A stretch of 64,000 bases of DNA from Brevundimonas poindexterae (GTDB lineage Bacteria > Pseudomonadota > Alphaproteobacteria > Caulobacterales > Caulobacteraceae). The notes under the pieces are model-generated. The model was not told where the DNA came from. It saw nothing but the letters and a program-made list of their open reading frames with translations, and ran no database searches. The position numbers and the translations under genes were made by a program. The stretch lies in NCBI RefSeq assembly GCF_020524625.1, contig NZ_JAIVLL010000002.1, forward strand, positions 434,001 to 498,000. Reading direction: 5' to 3'. Positions 36,856-48,175 of this stretch are shown piece after piece. The first letter of the stretch is position 1; every line of letters begins with the position of its first letter.

Positions 36856-37737
36856 ATGCGTCGGTTTCTCGTCTGGTCGGCCCTGGCCGCGCTGGTGGGC
36901 CTGTTGATCGCCGGTGGCGGCTACTGGGCCTACTGGACCTATTACGCCCGGTTCCAGCCGGTCACAGTCTCGCGCGATCAGGCGGCCATCCAGTCCCTGC
37001 TGGACGAGGCGGGCTGGATCTCGGCCGGGGGCGGGGGTGCGCCGGTCTATATCGTTGGTTACCGCGACAGCGCCGCCATGCAGCGCTACGAGCGTGAGGA
37101 AGTGCCCAAGCTTCGGGCCGCCGGCGCCGAGGTGCGGATCATCGTCTTCGCCCGTTCCGATCGCGAGGGCATGCAGCAGTCGACCGAGGCCGAGCGCGCC
37201 ACGGTCGCGGAACTGTGGCTGTCCCGCGACTGGCCCCTCTATGAGCGCTGGACCGCAACCCCGACCGCCAGTTGGACCGCCGCGGGCATTCCCTCGGCCG
37301 ACGACAATCTAGCCCGCAGCGCCGTGGTCGACGCCGGCCAGAAATTCGTGACCGATCTGACCGGCTATCTGCGCAATTCGGGCCTGCAGCCGGGTTATCC
37401 GCTGATCCTGTGGCGCGACGAGCAGGGCTATCTGCGCGCCTGCGCCTGTACCGATCCGCGTTCCTGGGTGTTCATCCGCGACGATCTGGGCGCGCCGGAC
37501 CGCATCGATGCAGACGCCCCGGTTGAGCTGGGGCTGGAGCCTGAACAGCCGCCCGAAGGATCTCTGCCGCCGCTGGAATATCCCGACCTGCCGCCAATCC
37601 CGGACAGCGACACGCCGCCCGCCGACACCGGCCCGGATACGCCGACGTCGTCCGAGGCCCGTCCGGCGCCGCGTCAGCCGTCCACCCCGCGCCCGGCGCC
37701 CAAGGCCCAGCGTCAGGACGACACCACCTTCTACTAG
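36856..37737 (+). CDS. Membrane-anchored protein of unknown function
   Basis: This 293-residue protein has one N-terminal membrane segment (LVWSALAALVGLLIAGGGYW) and then an extracytoplasmic domain of about 190 residues. That domain contains APVYIVGYRDSAAMQRYERE and VRIIVFARSDREGMQQS. The last 65 residues are proline- and aspartate-rich, a low-complexity tail ending DDTTFY. It resembles hypothetical proteins of Caulobacterales, but I know no function. The stop codon adjoins that of the convergent aminotransferase-fold gene. Confidence 0.75.
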   Translation: MRRFLVWSALAALVGLLIAGGGYWAYWTYYARFQPVTVSRDQAAIQSLLDEAGWISAGGGGAPVYIVGYRDSAAMQRYEREEVPKLRAAGAEVRIIVFARSDREGMQQSTEAERATVAELWLSRDWPLYERWTATPTASWTAAGIPSADDNLARSAVVDAGQKFVTDLTGYLRNSGLQPGYPLILWRDEQGYLRACACTDPRSWVFIRDDLGAPDRIDADAPVELGLEPEQPPEGSLPPLEYPDLPPIPDSDTPPADTGPDTPTSSEARPAPRQPSTPRPAPKAQRQDDTTFY

Positions 37738-37738
37738 G

Positions 37739-38929
37739 TCAGTCGGCCAGCACCCGGGCGCAGCCCTCGATCAGGCGGGCGACGTCGTCCTCGTCCTGAT
37801 AGAGGCCGAAGCCGAACCGGATGATGTCGTCGCGCACATCGGTGACGATGTCGGCCTCCAGCAGGCGCGCGCGCCAGGCCTGGGCATCGGGGTGGCGGAT
37901 CGCAAGGAACCGCGCCCGCGCCGGCAGGTCATTGGCCGGCGCCCCCGCGATCGGATTGACGATCTCGGCCGTGCCCAGGAGGCCGCATTGTCCGTCCCGC
38001 ACAGCGCCCTGGAACTGGGCCAGCCGGCTGAGCGCATGGTGGGTGATGACGGGCGTGCTCAGGCCTTCGGCCGCCAGCATCCGGCGCACCGCGTTGAAGC
38101 GATAGAGCGGCGTGGGATCGAAGGTCGCGCCCCAGAAACGGCCGGCATCGCCCCGATAGCGCACACCCTCGGGCGGGCCCATCAGATTGCCGAACTCGGC
38201 GAACCAGCCCGTAATCTCGGGCCGCTCGCAATAGCCGTGGGGCGCATGAAGGATACCGGCCCCCTCGCCCGCCATGACGTATTTGTAGCCGCCGGTCACA
38301 TAGAACAGTCGGTCCGCCACCGCGGACAGATCGGTCGGGGTCGCCATGAAGCCGTGATAGCCGTCGACGATGCCCCACGGTCCTTCCGGGCGGCACAGGT
38401 CGGCCAGACCCTCCAGTCCCTCGAACACTTGTCCGGTGCGGAAGAACACCTGGCTGATAACGAACAGATCAAAGTCGCCCGAGCGGGCCGCGTCCAGATA
38501 GCGTTCGGTCAGGGTTTCGGCCGGATCGGGCGCAACGCGGGTCACCACGGCCTGACCCGACTCCTCCCAGCGCTCGGCCTGCCGCCGGAAGGCGTGGAAT
38601 TCGCCGCCCGTCGTCAGGATGCGCACGGGACGCTTCTGCATTCCCGACACGATGCGGATCAGGAAGTCGTGGGTGTTCTGGGCGAAGACGACCGTCTCGG
38701 GATCGGGCAGCGACAGCTCGCCCGCCACATGGCCCTGGGCCTCGGGCACCACCTCGCCAAACACCCGGTCCCACTTTTTGTCTGCCAGCCGGACGCCGTC
38801 ATTCCAGGCCTCGACCTGGCCATCGAGGCTGGCATCCGGCCACAGGTGGTGGCTGTGGGCCGCGAAATGCAGCCGCCCCGGCGCCGCCGCCAGCGCCCGT
38901 TTGAACAGATCCTTGCGCGCCGTGGTCAT
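37739..38929 (-). CDS. Class V aminotransferase-fold PLP enzyme (kynureninase-like)
   Basis: This 396-residue pyridoxal-phosphate enzyme begins LHFAAHSHHLWPDASLDGQ and continues with VVFAQNTHDFLIRIVSG and WGIVDGYHGFMATPTDLS. The Schiff-base lysine lies in YVTGGYKYVMAGEGAG. The HSHHLWPD start and the GYHGF aspartate region resemble kynureninase-type proteins more than cysteine desulfurases. No other kynurenine-pathway gene is adjacent, so the substrate is open. Confidence 0.82.
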   Translation of the reverse strand: MTTARKDLFKRALAAAPGRLHFAAHSHHLWPDASLDGQVEAWNDGVRLADKKWDRVFGEVVPEAQGHVAGELSLPDPETVVFAQNTHDFLIRIVSGMQKRPVRILTTGGEFHAFRRQAERWEESGQAVVTRVAPDPAETLTERYLDAARSGDFDLFVISQVFFRTGQVFEGLEGLADLCRPEGPWGIVDGYHGFMATPTDLSAVADRLFYVTGGYKYVMAGEGAGILHAPHGYCERPEITGWFAEFGNLMGPPEGVRYRGDAGRFWGATFDPTPLYRFNAVRRMLAAEGLSTPVITHHALSRLAQFQGAVRDGQCGLLGTAEIVNPIAGAPANDLPARARFLAIRHPDAQAWRARLLEADIVTDVRDDIIRFGFGLYQDEDDVARLIEGCARVLAD

Positions 38930-39019
38930 GCGTCAGCCTCCCAAGCTGTCATCCGTCTGCCCGTCCTCGCTCAAGCAGCGAGCGACCGCGTCGCGAGCGT
39001 TAGCGCGGCGCAACGCGTC

Positions 39020-41869
<2,850 letters not shown>

Positions 41870-42056
41870 GGGGGATCCGGGAAAGGTACGGTGAGCCGGC
41901 GGGCTCAGTCTGTGGGGCCCTGTCTTCGGGGCGGCGGCGAACAGCGATACACGCCATCGCGGCGCGGGCCTTCGCGCCATCCGGCGCCGGCGGGGGCAAA
42001 AACCCCGGAACCCGGCCACGCGAACGGTGGAAACCCCTCGACTTGGGCGCAGGCGG

Positions 42057-42085
42057 GACTTAAGCACCGGCCTTATCCCTGTCAA
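42057..42085 (-). promoter_or_regulatory. Possible secA promoter
   Basis: On the minus strand TTGACA (42085-42080) is followed after 14 bases by GCTTAAGTC, which contains TAAGTC at 42062-42057. This agrees with the Caulobacter housekeeping pattern, TTGAC and then GCTANAWC at 10-14 bases. A leader of about 180 bases to the secA start would result; it holds a GC-rich hairpin around 41991-42014. No experiment supports the start site. Confidence 0.35.
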
Positions 42086-42155
42086 CGCGAGGGGCATTCC
42101 GTCAGGCTTTCCCCGGCCTCCGGGGCGCCCCCTCGCCCGGGTCGAGGAGCGCACC

Positions 42156-43067
42156 ATGCGACTGTCGTCCAACCCGATTGCCGGCCTGCTGACGGCCTTG
42201 TTGCTGGCATTTGCCCTGTCCGCCTGTACCGGCGACCGCGGCGGCAACAGCCCGCCCCAGCCGGGCGATCAGGCCGTGGCCAGGGTCGCGGGCGAGACCA
42301 TCTGGGCCTCTGACGTCAAGCGCGAGGCCGTGGCCCAGGGCCTGATCGGCGAGGGCGAGCCCCTCGACGTCACCTCCATCCTGTTCCGGCGGGTGCTGGA
42401 CGAGGTCATCGACCAGAAGCTGCTGGCCCGCGAGGCCGAGCGCCGGGGCCTCGACAAGAGTCCGCTGGTCCAGCGCCGTCTGGAAATCACCCGCGACCGT
42501 ATTCTGGGAGACGTCCTGGTCGAGGCCGTCGTCAACGGAACCATCACCGACCAGTCGGTCGAGGCCCTCTATCAGGAACAGCTGCAGCTGGCCCGCTCGT
42601 CCGAGGAGGTCCGCATCCGGCTGATCCTGTCGCGCACGCGGCAGGAGGCCGAGACCGTCATGGGCGTGCTGGGCACCGGTGCCGCCTTCGAAGCCGTGGC
42701 CGCCGAAAGCTCGATCGACGAAGCGACCCGCTTCTCGGGCGGTGATCTGGGCTATCGCACCCTCGACGTCCTGCCCGAAGCCTTCGCCAACGCCCTGCGC
42801 GACAAGCCGGCCGGCTCGACCGTCGGCCCGTTCGAGACCGAGGGCGGCTGGGCCGTGGTGCGGGTCGAGGACCGTCGCCGCGAGACCCCCCCGACCCTCG
42901 AGCAAGCCCGGCCCCAAATCGTCCGCTATCTGACCTATGAGGGGGTGCGCCAGCTTCTGGAACAGTTGCGCGGTCGCGCCGACGTCGAACTTCTGCTCGG
43001 TGCCGAGGCCGAGTCCCCGGCCGAGGAACCTGCCTCGGCGCCCGTCTCCGCAGGAACCGGCGAATGA
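42156..43067 (+). CDS. Parvulin-type peptidyl-prolyl isomerase lipoprotein
   Basis: This 303-residue protein starts at ATG 42156, six bases after GAGGAG. Residues 8-24 are hydrophobic and end in the lipobox LSAC, so it should be a lipoprotein facing the periplasm. An N-terminal SurA-like region (about 45-140) is followed by a rotamase domain with [20 protein letters not shown] and [18 protein letters not shown]. It probably assists folding of exported proteins such as the TonB receptors here. It overlaps argJ by four bases (ATGA at 43064-43067). Confidence 0.88.
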   Translation: MRLSSNPIAGLLTALLLAFALSACTGDRGGNSPPQPGDQAVARVAGETIWASDVKREAVAQGLIGEGEPLDVTSILFRRVLDEVIDQKLLAREAERRGLDKSPLVQRRLEITRDRILGDVLVEAVVNGTITDQSVEALYQEQLQLARSSEEVRIRLILSRTRQEAETVMGVLGTGAAFEAVAAESSIDEATRFSGGDLGYRTLDVLPEAFANALRDKPAGSTVGPFETEGGWAVVRVEDRRRETPPTLEQARPQIVRYLTYEGVRQLLEQLRGRADVELLLGAEAESPAEEPASAPVSAGTGE

Positions 43068-44449
43068 AGACTCCGAAGACCCGCCCCGCCGGCCGCAATG
43101 CGCTCGAAAAGGCCTTCGACCCCATCACCACCGCCCTGAAGCGGGGCGGAAAGCCGGCCGCTGCCCCCGAGGCGCCCGCGGCGCCGGGCAAGCCCGGGCT
43201 CGAAGTCTCCCCCCTGGCCGTGCCGTTTCCGGCCTTCGGTCATGTCGGCGGGGTCGAGATCGCCACGGCCCGCGCGGGCTTTTACAAGCACCAGCGCGAC
43301 GATCTGGTGGTGTTCCGCTTTGCCCGGGGCACCAGCTGCGCGGGGGTCTTCACGCGGCACAAGGTGGGATCGGCACCGGTCGACTGGTGCCGGCGCCATC
43401 TCGATTCCGATGAAGGCGGCAAGGATGTGCGGGCCCTCGTGGTCAATGCGGGCTGCGCCAATGCCTTTACCGGCAAGCCGGGGGCCGATGCCGCGCGCCG
43501 CACCGCCTCCGAGGTGGCCAAGCGCTTCGGCTGTCGCCAGCGCGACGTCATGCTCGCCTCGACCGGCGTGATCGGCGTCACCCTCGACGACCGCAAGATC
43601 GCCGCCCGCCTGTCCGAGATCGAGACGCGCCTCGACGCCGACACCCCGCCTGCCGAGCAATGGACGCGCGCCGGTCAGGGCATCATGACCACGGACACCT
43701 TCCCCAAGGGGTCCTACGTCGAGACCGAAATCGAGGGGTTCAAGGTCCGCATCGCCGGCATTGCCAAGGGGTCGGGCATGATCGCGCCCGACATGGCGAC
43801 CATGCTGGCCTTCATCGTCACCGATGCCGACATCCACCCCAATGTGCTGCGGGCCATGCTGGGCCTGCATGTCCGGACGACCTTCAACTCGGTGACGGTC
43901 GACGGCGATACCTCGACCAATGACACCTGCCTGCTGTTCGCCACCGGTGCCTCGGGCGCGCCGCGCATCGGCCGGGTCGGGGATCGGCGGCTGAAGGCCT
44001 TCACCCGCGCGCTCGACGGCGTGATGCTGGACCTCGCCCACCAGCTGGTCCGCGACGGCGAGGGGGCGACCAAATTCGTCAAGGTCACGGTGGACGGCGC
44101 CTCCAGCCCCGCCTCGGCCCGCAAGCTGGCCAAGTCGATCGCCGACAGCCCGCTGGTCAAGACCGCCATCGCCGGCGAGGACGCCAACTGGGGCCGGATC
44201 GTCATGGCCGTCGGCAAGACCGAGGAAGCCGTCGACCGCGACCGTCTGGCCGTGCGCTTCGGGCCCCATGTGGCCGCGATCGATGGCGCCCCCTCGCCCA
44301 CCTACGACGAGGCGAAGATGAGCACCTATATGAAGAATGCCGAGATCGACATCACCGTCGAGGTCGGCGCGGGCCGGGCCTCGGCCACCGTCTGGACCTG
44401 CGATCTGACGAAACGCTACATCGAGATCAACGGCGACTACCGCAGCTGA
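43064..44449 (+). CDS. argJ: Bifunctional glutamate N-acetyltransferase / amino-acid N-acetyltransferase
   Basis: This 461-residue enzyme moves acetyl from N-acetylornithine to glutamate in arginine synthesis. The self-cleavage site is KGSGMIAPDMATMLAFI, where the threonine of MATML becomes the nucleophile of the beta chain. Other blocks are VVNAGCANAFTGKPG, ASTGVIGV and the terminal TCDLTKRYIEINGDYRS. About 45 residues rich in Lys, Pro and Ala precede the normal family start, making it longer than the usual 400-415. Its ATG overlaps the PPIase stop. Confidence 0.96.
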   Translation: MKTPKTRPAGRNALEKAFDPITTALKRGGKPAAAPEAPAAPGKPGLEVSPLAVPFPAFGHVGGVEIATARAGFYKHQRDDLVVFRFARGTSCAGVFTRHKVGSAPVDWCRRHLDSDEGGKDVRALVVNAGCANAFTGKPGADAARRTASEVAKRFGCRQRDVMLASTGVIGVTLDDRKIAARLSEIETRLDADTPPAEQWTRAGQGIMTTDTFPKGSYVETEIEGFKVRIAGIAKGSGMIAPDMATMLAFIVTDADIHPNVLRAMLGLHVRTTFNSVTVDGDTSTNDTCLLFATGASGAPRIGRVGDRRLKAFTRALDGVMLDLAHQLVRDGEGATKFVKVTVDGASSPASARKLAKSIADSPLVKTAIAGEDANWGRIVMAVGKTEEAVDRDRLAVRFGPHVAAIDGAPSPTYDEAKMSTYMKNAEIDITVEVGAGRASATVWTCDLTKRYIEINGDYRS

Positions 44450-44664
44450 TGAAAGTCCTCGAGTCTTTCGACAATACGGCAGGCTTGTTTAGGCTGGTCC
44501 TCGAACCGCAAGCGGAAGGGGTCTACATATTCGTGTTCGAGACTGAGGCATCGACCTTCCCTGAACGCGACTACCTTGAGAACACGCTGATCGACGCCTT
44601 CGAACTCTGTGATGAGGATTTCGGAGTGCCGAGAGGTTCTTGGCGCGCAGTCGAGACCCGATGA
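44449..44664 (+). CDS. Small unknown protein between argJ and mutT
   Basis: This 71-residue protein begins MKVLESFDNTAGLFRLVLEP and ends GSWRAVETR. It is acidic and has no membrane segment and no known motif. Codon use is noticeably less GC-biased than in argJ or mutT. Its ATG overlaps the argJ stop (TGATG at 44447-44451), and its own stop overlaps the mutT ATG (ATGA at 44661-44664), so it is well placed for coupled translation. I do not recognise the family. Confidence 0.62.
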   Translation: MKVLESFDNTAGLFRLVLEPQAEGVYIFVFETEASTFPERDYLENTLIDAFELCDEDFGVPRGSWRAVETR

Positions 44665-45071
44665 CTGAATCTCTCCCCACCGTTCTCGTCGTCGCCGTCG
44701 CCCTGATCGATACGGACGGGCGGGTGCTGATCGCCCAGCGCCCCGAGGGCAAGCAGCTGGCCGGCCTGTGGGAATTCCCGGGCGGCAAGGTCGAACCGGG
44801 CGAGCGGCCGGAAGCTGCCCTGATCCGCGAACTGCGCGAGGAGCTGGGTATCGAGACGAAGGAGTCCTGCCTCGCGCCCTTCGTCTTCGCCAGCCACGCC
44901 TATGACAGCTTTCACCTGCTGATGCCGCTCTACCTGTGCCGCCGGTGGGAGGGCACGGTGGTGGCGCGCGAGCATGCGGCGCTCAAATGGGTGCGGCCGA
45001 ACCAGCTGTCGGACTGGCCCATGCCGCCCGCCGACGCACCCCTGGTCGCCTGGCTTCGCGACCTTCTGTGA
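44661..45071 (+). CDS. mutT: 8-oxo-dGTP diphosphatase, Nudix family
   Basis: This 136-residue Nudix hydrolase removes oxidised dGTP from the nucleotide pool. The Nudix box is GGKVEPGERPEAALIRELREELGI, here split across residues about 39-62, and VLIAQRPEGKQLAGLWEFPG precedes it. The length and the WEFPGGK entry are typical of MutT rather than other Nudix proteins. I use ATG 44661, in overlap with the small upstream gene, and reject the in-frame start at 44640. Confidence 0.92.
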   Translation: MTESLPTVLVVAVALIDTDGRVLIAQRPEGKQLAGLWEFPGGKVEPGERPEAALIRELREELGIETKESCLAPFVFASHAYDSFHLLMPLYLCRRWEGTVVAREHAALKWVRPNQLSDWPMPPADAPLVAWLRDLL

Positions 45072-45143
45072 CGATCAACGCGGTTTCTTAACCGGCGGTC
45101 GGCCACAGTGCTGGTCAGGCGCCCGGGCATCACAGGAGGAGCC

Positions 45144-45320
45144 GTGACCAGACTTCACCGCTTCCTCGACGACGACTCCGGGGCCACCTCGCTCGAATAC
45201 GGCCTGATCATCTCGCTGATCTTTCTGGTCATCCTGTCGGCGCTGACGGCATTCGGGGGCACCAGTTCGGGCATCTTCAACACCGCCATGAACACCCTGC
45301 GGAGCGCGATGGGCGGCTAG
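45144..45320 (+). CDS. Flp/Fap type IVb pilin
   Basis: This 58-residue pilin starts with GTG 45144 behind AGGAGGA (45134-45140). The sequence LHRFLDDDSGATSLEYGLI has a prepilin peptidase-type site, with Gly before the processed residues and the conserved Glu five residues on. It is followed by the hydrophobic helix LIISLIFLVILSALTAFGG. This fits the small Flp pilins assembled by Tad/Cpa systems. No tad or cpa gene is beside it. The stop codon overlaps the convergent methyltransferase stop by three bases (CTAG at 45317-45320). Confidence 0.87.
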   Translation: MTRLHRFLDDDSGATSLEYGLIISLIFLVILSALTAFGGTSSGIFNTAMNTLRSAMGG

Positions 45321-46192
45321 GCCGTCCGCGGCGCCACCCGGAAGCCGGTCGCCACCGAGCCGGGCTTCAGGGGCTTTGGCTGATCCGGCGCCGGCGCCCA
45401 CCCCGTCAGGAACAGGGTCTCGAAGGTCGCCACGACCCGCGGCCGTGCATCGTCGCCCGTCACCGAATGGCGGGCGTCATAGAGGGCCGAGGCCCGCGCC
45501 ATCACCCGGCGATTGAGGGGCGGCTTTGGCCCCTCCGGCGCGCCCGCCTCGCCCATCCCCCGCAGGTCCCGGACCAGCGCACCCATGTCGCGGTAGCGCA
45601 CCGCCACCGTGTCGCCATCGACCACCGGCAGGGCGAACCCGGCCCGCTGCATCAGGCCGGCCGCATCAAGGGCGTCGGCAAAGGGCGAGACCCGGGGCGC
45701 CGCGCCGCCCGTCTCCTCCAGCTCGGCCCTTGTCAGGACATCACGCAGCTCGGTCAGCGTCCCGGCCCCGAACATCGCCCCGAGGAACAGGCCGTCCGGC
45801 TTCAATGCCCGCCGGATCTGGGCCAGCGCCCCCGGCAGGTCATTGGCCCAGTGCAGGCCCAGCACCGAGACGATCAGATCGACCGATCCGTCCTCGATCC
45901 CCAGCGGGCCCTCGCCCGGCACGGCCCGACCGGAATCCGCGACGGGCGTAGTCACAGGCCCCAGCCGCGCGGCGGCGTCATGGTCAGCCAGCACCCCGGC
46001 GAAAATTCCGGCACGGGGCGACAGATCGACCACGACGGGAAAGTCACGCGGAATGGCGTCCAGACTGTCGGCCAGTCCCTCAGCGGCGCGGCGGTGCAGA
46101 AAGTCGACCGGCGTCCCCGCGCCCTCCGCCCGTTGCACGCGCGCCATCCTGCGGGCAGGGTCGAACAGTCGGGGCGGTGCGGATGAGGTCAT
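45317..46192 (-). CDS. SAM-dependent methyltransferase (BioC/NDUFAF5-like)
   Basis: This 291-residue class I methyltransferase starts MTSSAPPRLFDPARR, like the NDUFAF5/BioC-type proteins of alphaproteobacteria. Motif I is VVDLSPRAGIFAGVLA, a weak glycine loop. DGSVDLIVSVLGLHWANDLP and ALKPDGLFLGAMFG follow. Homologues act in biotin precursor synthesis or on complex I subunits, and no bio gene lies nearby. The open frame continues upstream of 46192 without support. Its start codon shares bases with the divergent comF start. Confidence 0.86.
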   Translation of the reverse strand: MTSSAPPRLFDPARRMARVQRAEGAGTPVDFLHRRAAEGLADSLDAIPRDFPVVVDLSPRAGIFAGVLADHDAAARLGPVTTPVADSGRAVPGEGPLGIEDGSVDLIVSVLGLHWANDLPGALAQIRRALKPDGLFLGAMFGAGTLTELRDVLTRAELEETGGAAPRVSPFADALDAAGLMQRAGFALPVVDGDTVAVRYRDMGALVRDLRGMGEAGAPEGPKPPLNRRVMARASALYDARHSVTGDDARPRVVATFETLFLTGWAPAPDQPKPLKPGSVATGFRVAPRTA

Positions 46193-47000
46193 GCGGATCG
46201 ATATGGGGGCTGAGGGCGACTTCTGGAAAGCCGGTCCGGGCGCGCGTGTCCAGTCCCTCGCGCGGTCGGTGGGGCGTGGACTGGCCGATCTGATCCTGCC
46301 CCCGCCCGAGGCGCCGGGCCCCGCCGGCCGCATCGGGGCCGCCCTGTCGCCGCTGGAATGGTCGCGCATCACCTTTCTGGAGGACCCTGTCTGCGACGGC
46401 TGCGGGGCCCCCTTCACCGTCGATTCCGGCGACTTTGCCGAAGGCCGGTGCGCGCCCTGCTTATCGCATCCCATGGCCTTCGGACGGGCGCGGGCCGCCT
46501 GCCTCTATGATGACGGGTCGCGTCCGCTGATCCTGCGCTTCAAACATGCCGACGATCAGCCGCTGGCGCCGCTGTTCGCCCGCTGGCTGTCTCGCGCCGC
46601 CCGCCCCCTGCTGGAGCAGGCGGATGCCGTGGTGCCCGTGCCGCTCCACCCTTCGCGCCTGCTGGCCCGGCGCTTCAACCAGGCCGCCGAGATCGCCCGC
46701 CCGCTGGCCCGGGCCGAACGCCTCGACTATCTGCCCGACGCCCTCGTGCGGCGCGCCCGCACCGCCTCCCAGGGCGGACTGGGCTTTCGCAGGCGCCACC
46801 AGAATGTGAAGGGCGTGTTCTCGGTGCCGGACGCCCGGCGCGCGCGCCTGAAAGGCCGGCATATCCTGCTGGTCGATGATGTGTTGACCACCGGCGCCAC
46901 TGCCGAGGCCTGTGCCAGGGCCTTGCTGGACGCCGGGGCGCGCGCCGTCGATCTTGCGGTGGTCGCCCGGGTGCAGAGTGCGCGCACCATGCCTAGATAG
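46191..47000 (+). CDS. comF: ComF family phosphoribosyltransferase-like protein
   Basis: This 269-residue protein has an N-terminal zinc-finger segment, CDGCGAPF followed by EGRCAPC. The phosphoribosyltransferase domain carries VVPVPLHPSRLLARRFNQA and the PRPP-binding loop ILLVDDVLTTGATAEACAR. ComF proteins are linked to DNA uptake in competent bacteria, but in alphaproteobacteria the role is unproven. I start at ATG 46191; ATG 46203 is an alternative. The longer upstream frame overlaps the methyltransferase gene and is rejected. Confidence 0.9.
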   Translation: MRIDMGAEGDFWKAGPGARVQSLARSVGRGLADLILPPPEAPGPAGRIGAALSPLEWSRITFLEDPVCDGCGAPFTVDSGDFAEGRCAPCLSHPMAFGRARAACLYDDGSRPLILRFKHADDQPLAPLFARWLSRAARPLLEQADAVVPVPLHPSRLLARRFNQAAEIARPLARAERLDYLPDALVRRARTASQGGLGFRRRHQNVKGVFSVPDARRARLKGRHILLVDDVLTTGATAEACARALLDAGARAVDLAVVARVQSARTMPR

Positions 47001-47059
47001 GGAACGAACCGCCCGTCCGGGGGCTCATCCCCCATCTGCAACCAACGGAGTAATCCCCA

Positions 47060-47317
47060 GTGTCCGACGTCGTCCTCTATACCAAGCCGGGCTGCCCCTA
47101 CTGCATCTCGGCCATGATGCTGCTGAAGAAGAAGGGCGTGGACTATCAGGAGATCGTCGCCTCCAACGACCCCCAGCTGAAGGCCGAAATGACAGCGAAG
47201 TCGGGCGGCCGCGCGACCTTCCCGCAGATATTCATCGGCGAGCGCCACATCGGCGGCTCGGACGACCTGCACGCCCTCGACGCCCGGGGCGAGCTGGACC
47301 CCCTGCTGGAAGCCTGA
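47060..47317 (+). CDS. grxC: Glutaredoxin 3
   Basis: This 85-residue glutaredoxin starts with GTG 47060, nine bases after GGAG. The dithiol active site is CPYC in KPGCPYCISAMMLLKKKG. The glutathione-binding elements are ATFPQIFIGE and HIGGSDDLHALD. It reduces protein disulfides with glutathione from the GshA pathway. It lies between comF and the nitrilase gene on the same strand, an arrangement also seen in other alphaproteobacteria. Confidence 0.95.
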   Translation: MSDVVLYTKPGCPYCISAMMLLKKKGVDYQEIVASNDPQLKAEMTAKSGGRATFPQIFIGERHIGGSDDLHALDARGELDPLLEA

Positions 47318-47326
47318 CGCCCCTCC

Positions 47327-48175
47327 ATGGCCAACGCGCTCGACATCGCCCTGGTCCAGACCCGGACGCCGGCCACCAGCGCGGCCGGTCTGGAGCATGT
47401 CGCCCCTCTGATCCGGCAGGCCGCGTCCGGCGGGGCGCAACTGGTGCTGACACCCGAGGCCACCAACCGGCTGGAGCGTCGCCCCGAGGGGCGGGCCTCC
47501 CTTGCCCCCGAGGACGCGGACGTCGCTGTCTCGGGCCTGCGTGCCCTCACCCGCGAGTTGGGCGTCTGGCTCCAGCTTGGATCGGTCATGGTCCGGGCGG
47601 AAGACGATGACGCCGGTCGCGCCGCCAACCGCGCCCTGCTGATCGACCCCGAGGGCTGCATCACGGCTCGCTATGACAAGCTGCACGTCTTCGACGTCGA
47701 CCTCGACACCGGGGAAAGCTGGCGGGAGAGCAAGGCCGTACGCCCCGGCGAGCGCGCCGTCGTGGCCGACACCCCGTGGGGCGGGCTGGGCCTCTCTATC
47801 TGTTACGATGTGCGCTTCCCCCAGCTCTATCGCGACCTGGCCAAGGCCCGGCCCGACGCCCGCCTGATCGCCATTCCCGCCGCCTTCACCGTGCCGACCG
47901 GCGAGGCCCACTGGCAGACCCTGCTTCGGGCCCGGGCCATCGAGACCGGCGCCTTTGTGCTGGCGGCGGCCCAGGGCGGCACCCATGAGGACGGCCGCGC
48001 CACCTGGGGCCGGTCCACTGTCGTCGACCCGTGGGGCAAGGTGATCGCCGCCCTCGATCATGACCAGCCCGGCGTGCTGCATGCCCGGCTTGACCTCGAC
48101 GCCGTGGATCGGGCAAGGCGCGCCATCCCGTCCCTGACCCACGATCGACCCTTCCGCTCCGCATCCGACGCATGA
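47327..48175 (+). CDS. Carbon-nitrogen hydrolase, Nit1/NitA-type
   Basis: This 282-residue nitrilase-superfamily amidase has the Glu-Lys-Cys triad: Glu in LVLTPEATNRLERR, Lys in YDKLHVFDVD and Cys in GLSICYDVRFPQLYR. The pattern GLSICYDVRFPQLYRDLA is typical of the Nit branch, whose mammalian members repair deaminated glutathione. With grxC as neighbour, a glutathione-repair role is plausible but inferred. The stop codon overlaps the DUF1178 start by four bases. Confidence 0.9.
   Translation: MANALDIALVQTRTPATSAAGLEHVAPLIRQAASGGAQLVLTPEATNRLERRPEGRASLAPEDADVAVSGLRALTRELGVWLQLGSVMVRAEDDDAGRAANRALLIDPEGCITARYDKLHVFDVDLDTGESWRESKAVRPGERAVVADTPWGGLGLSICYDVRFPQLYRDLAKARPDARLIAIPAAFTVPTGEAHWQTLLRARAIETGAFVLAAAQGGTHEDGRATWGRSTVVDPWGKVIAALDHDQPGVLHARLDLDAVDRARRAIPSLTHDRPFRSASDA

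Noticed and set aside
38930..39019. Several short inverted repeats downstream of secA
   Set aside because: Stems are at most six bases with no T-run. In DNA of this GC content such repeats are expected by chance.
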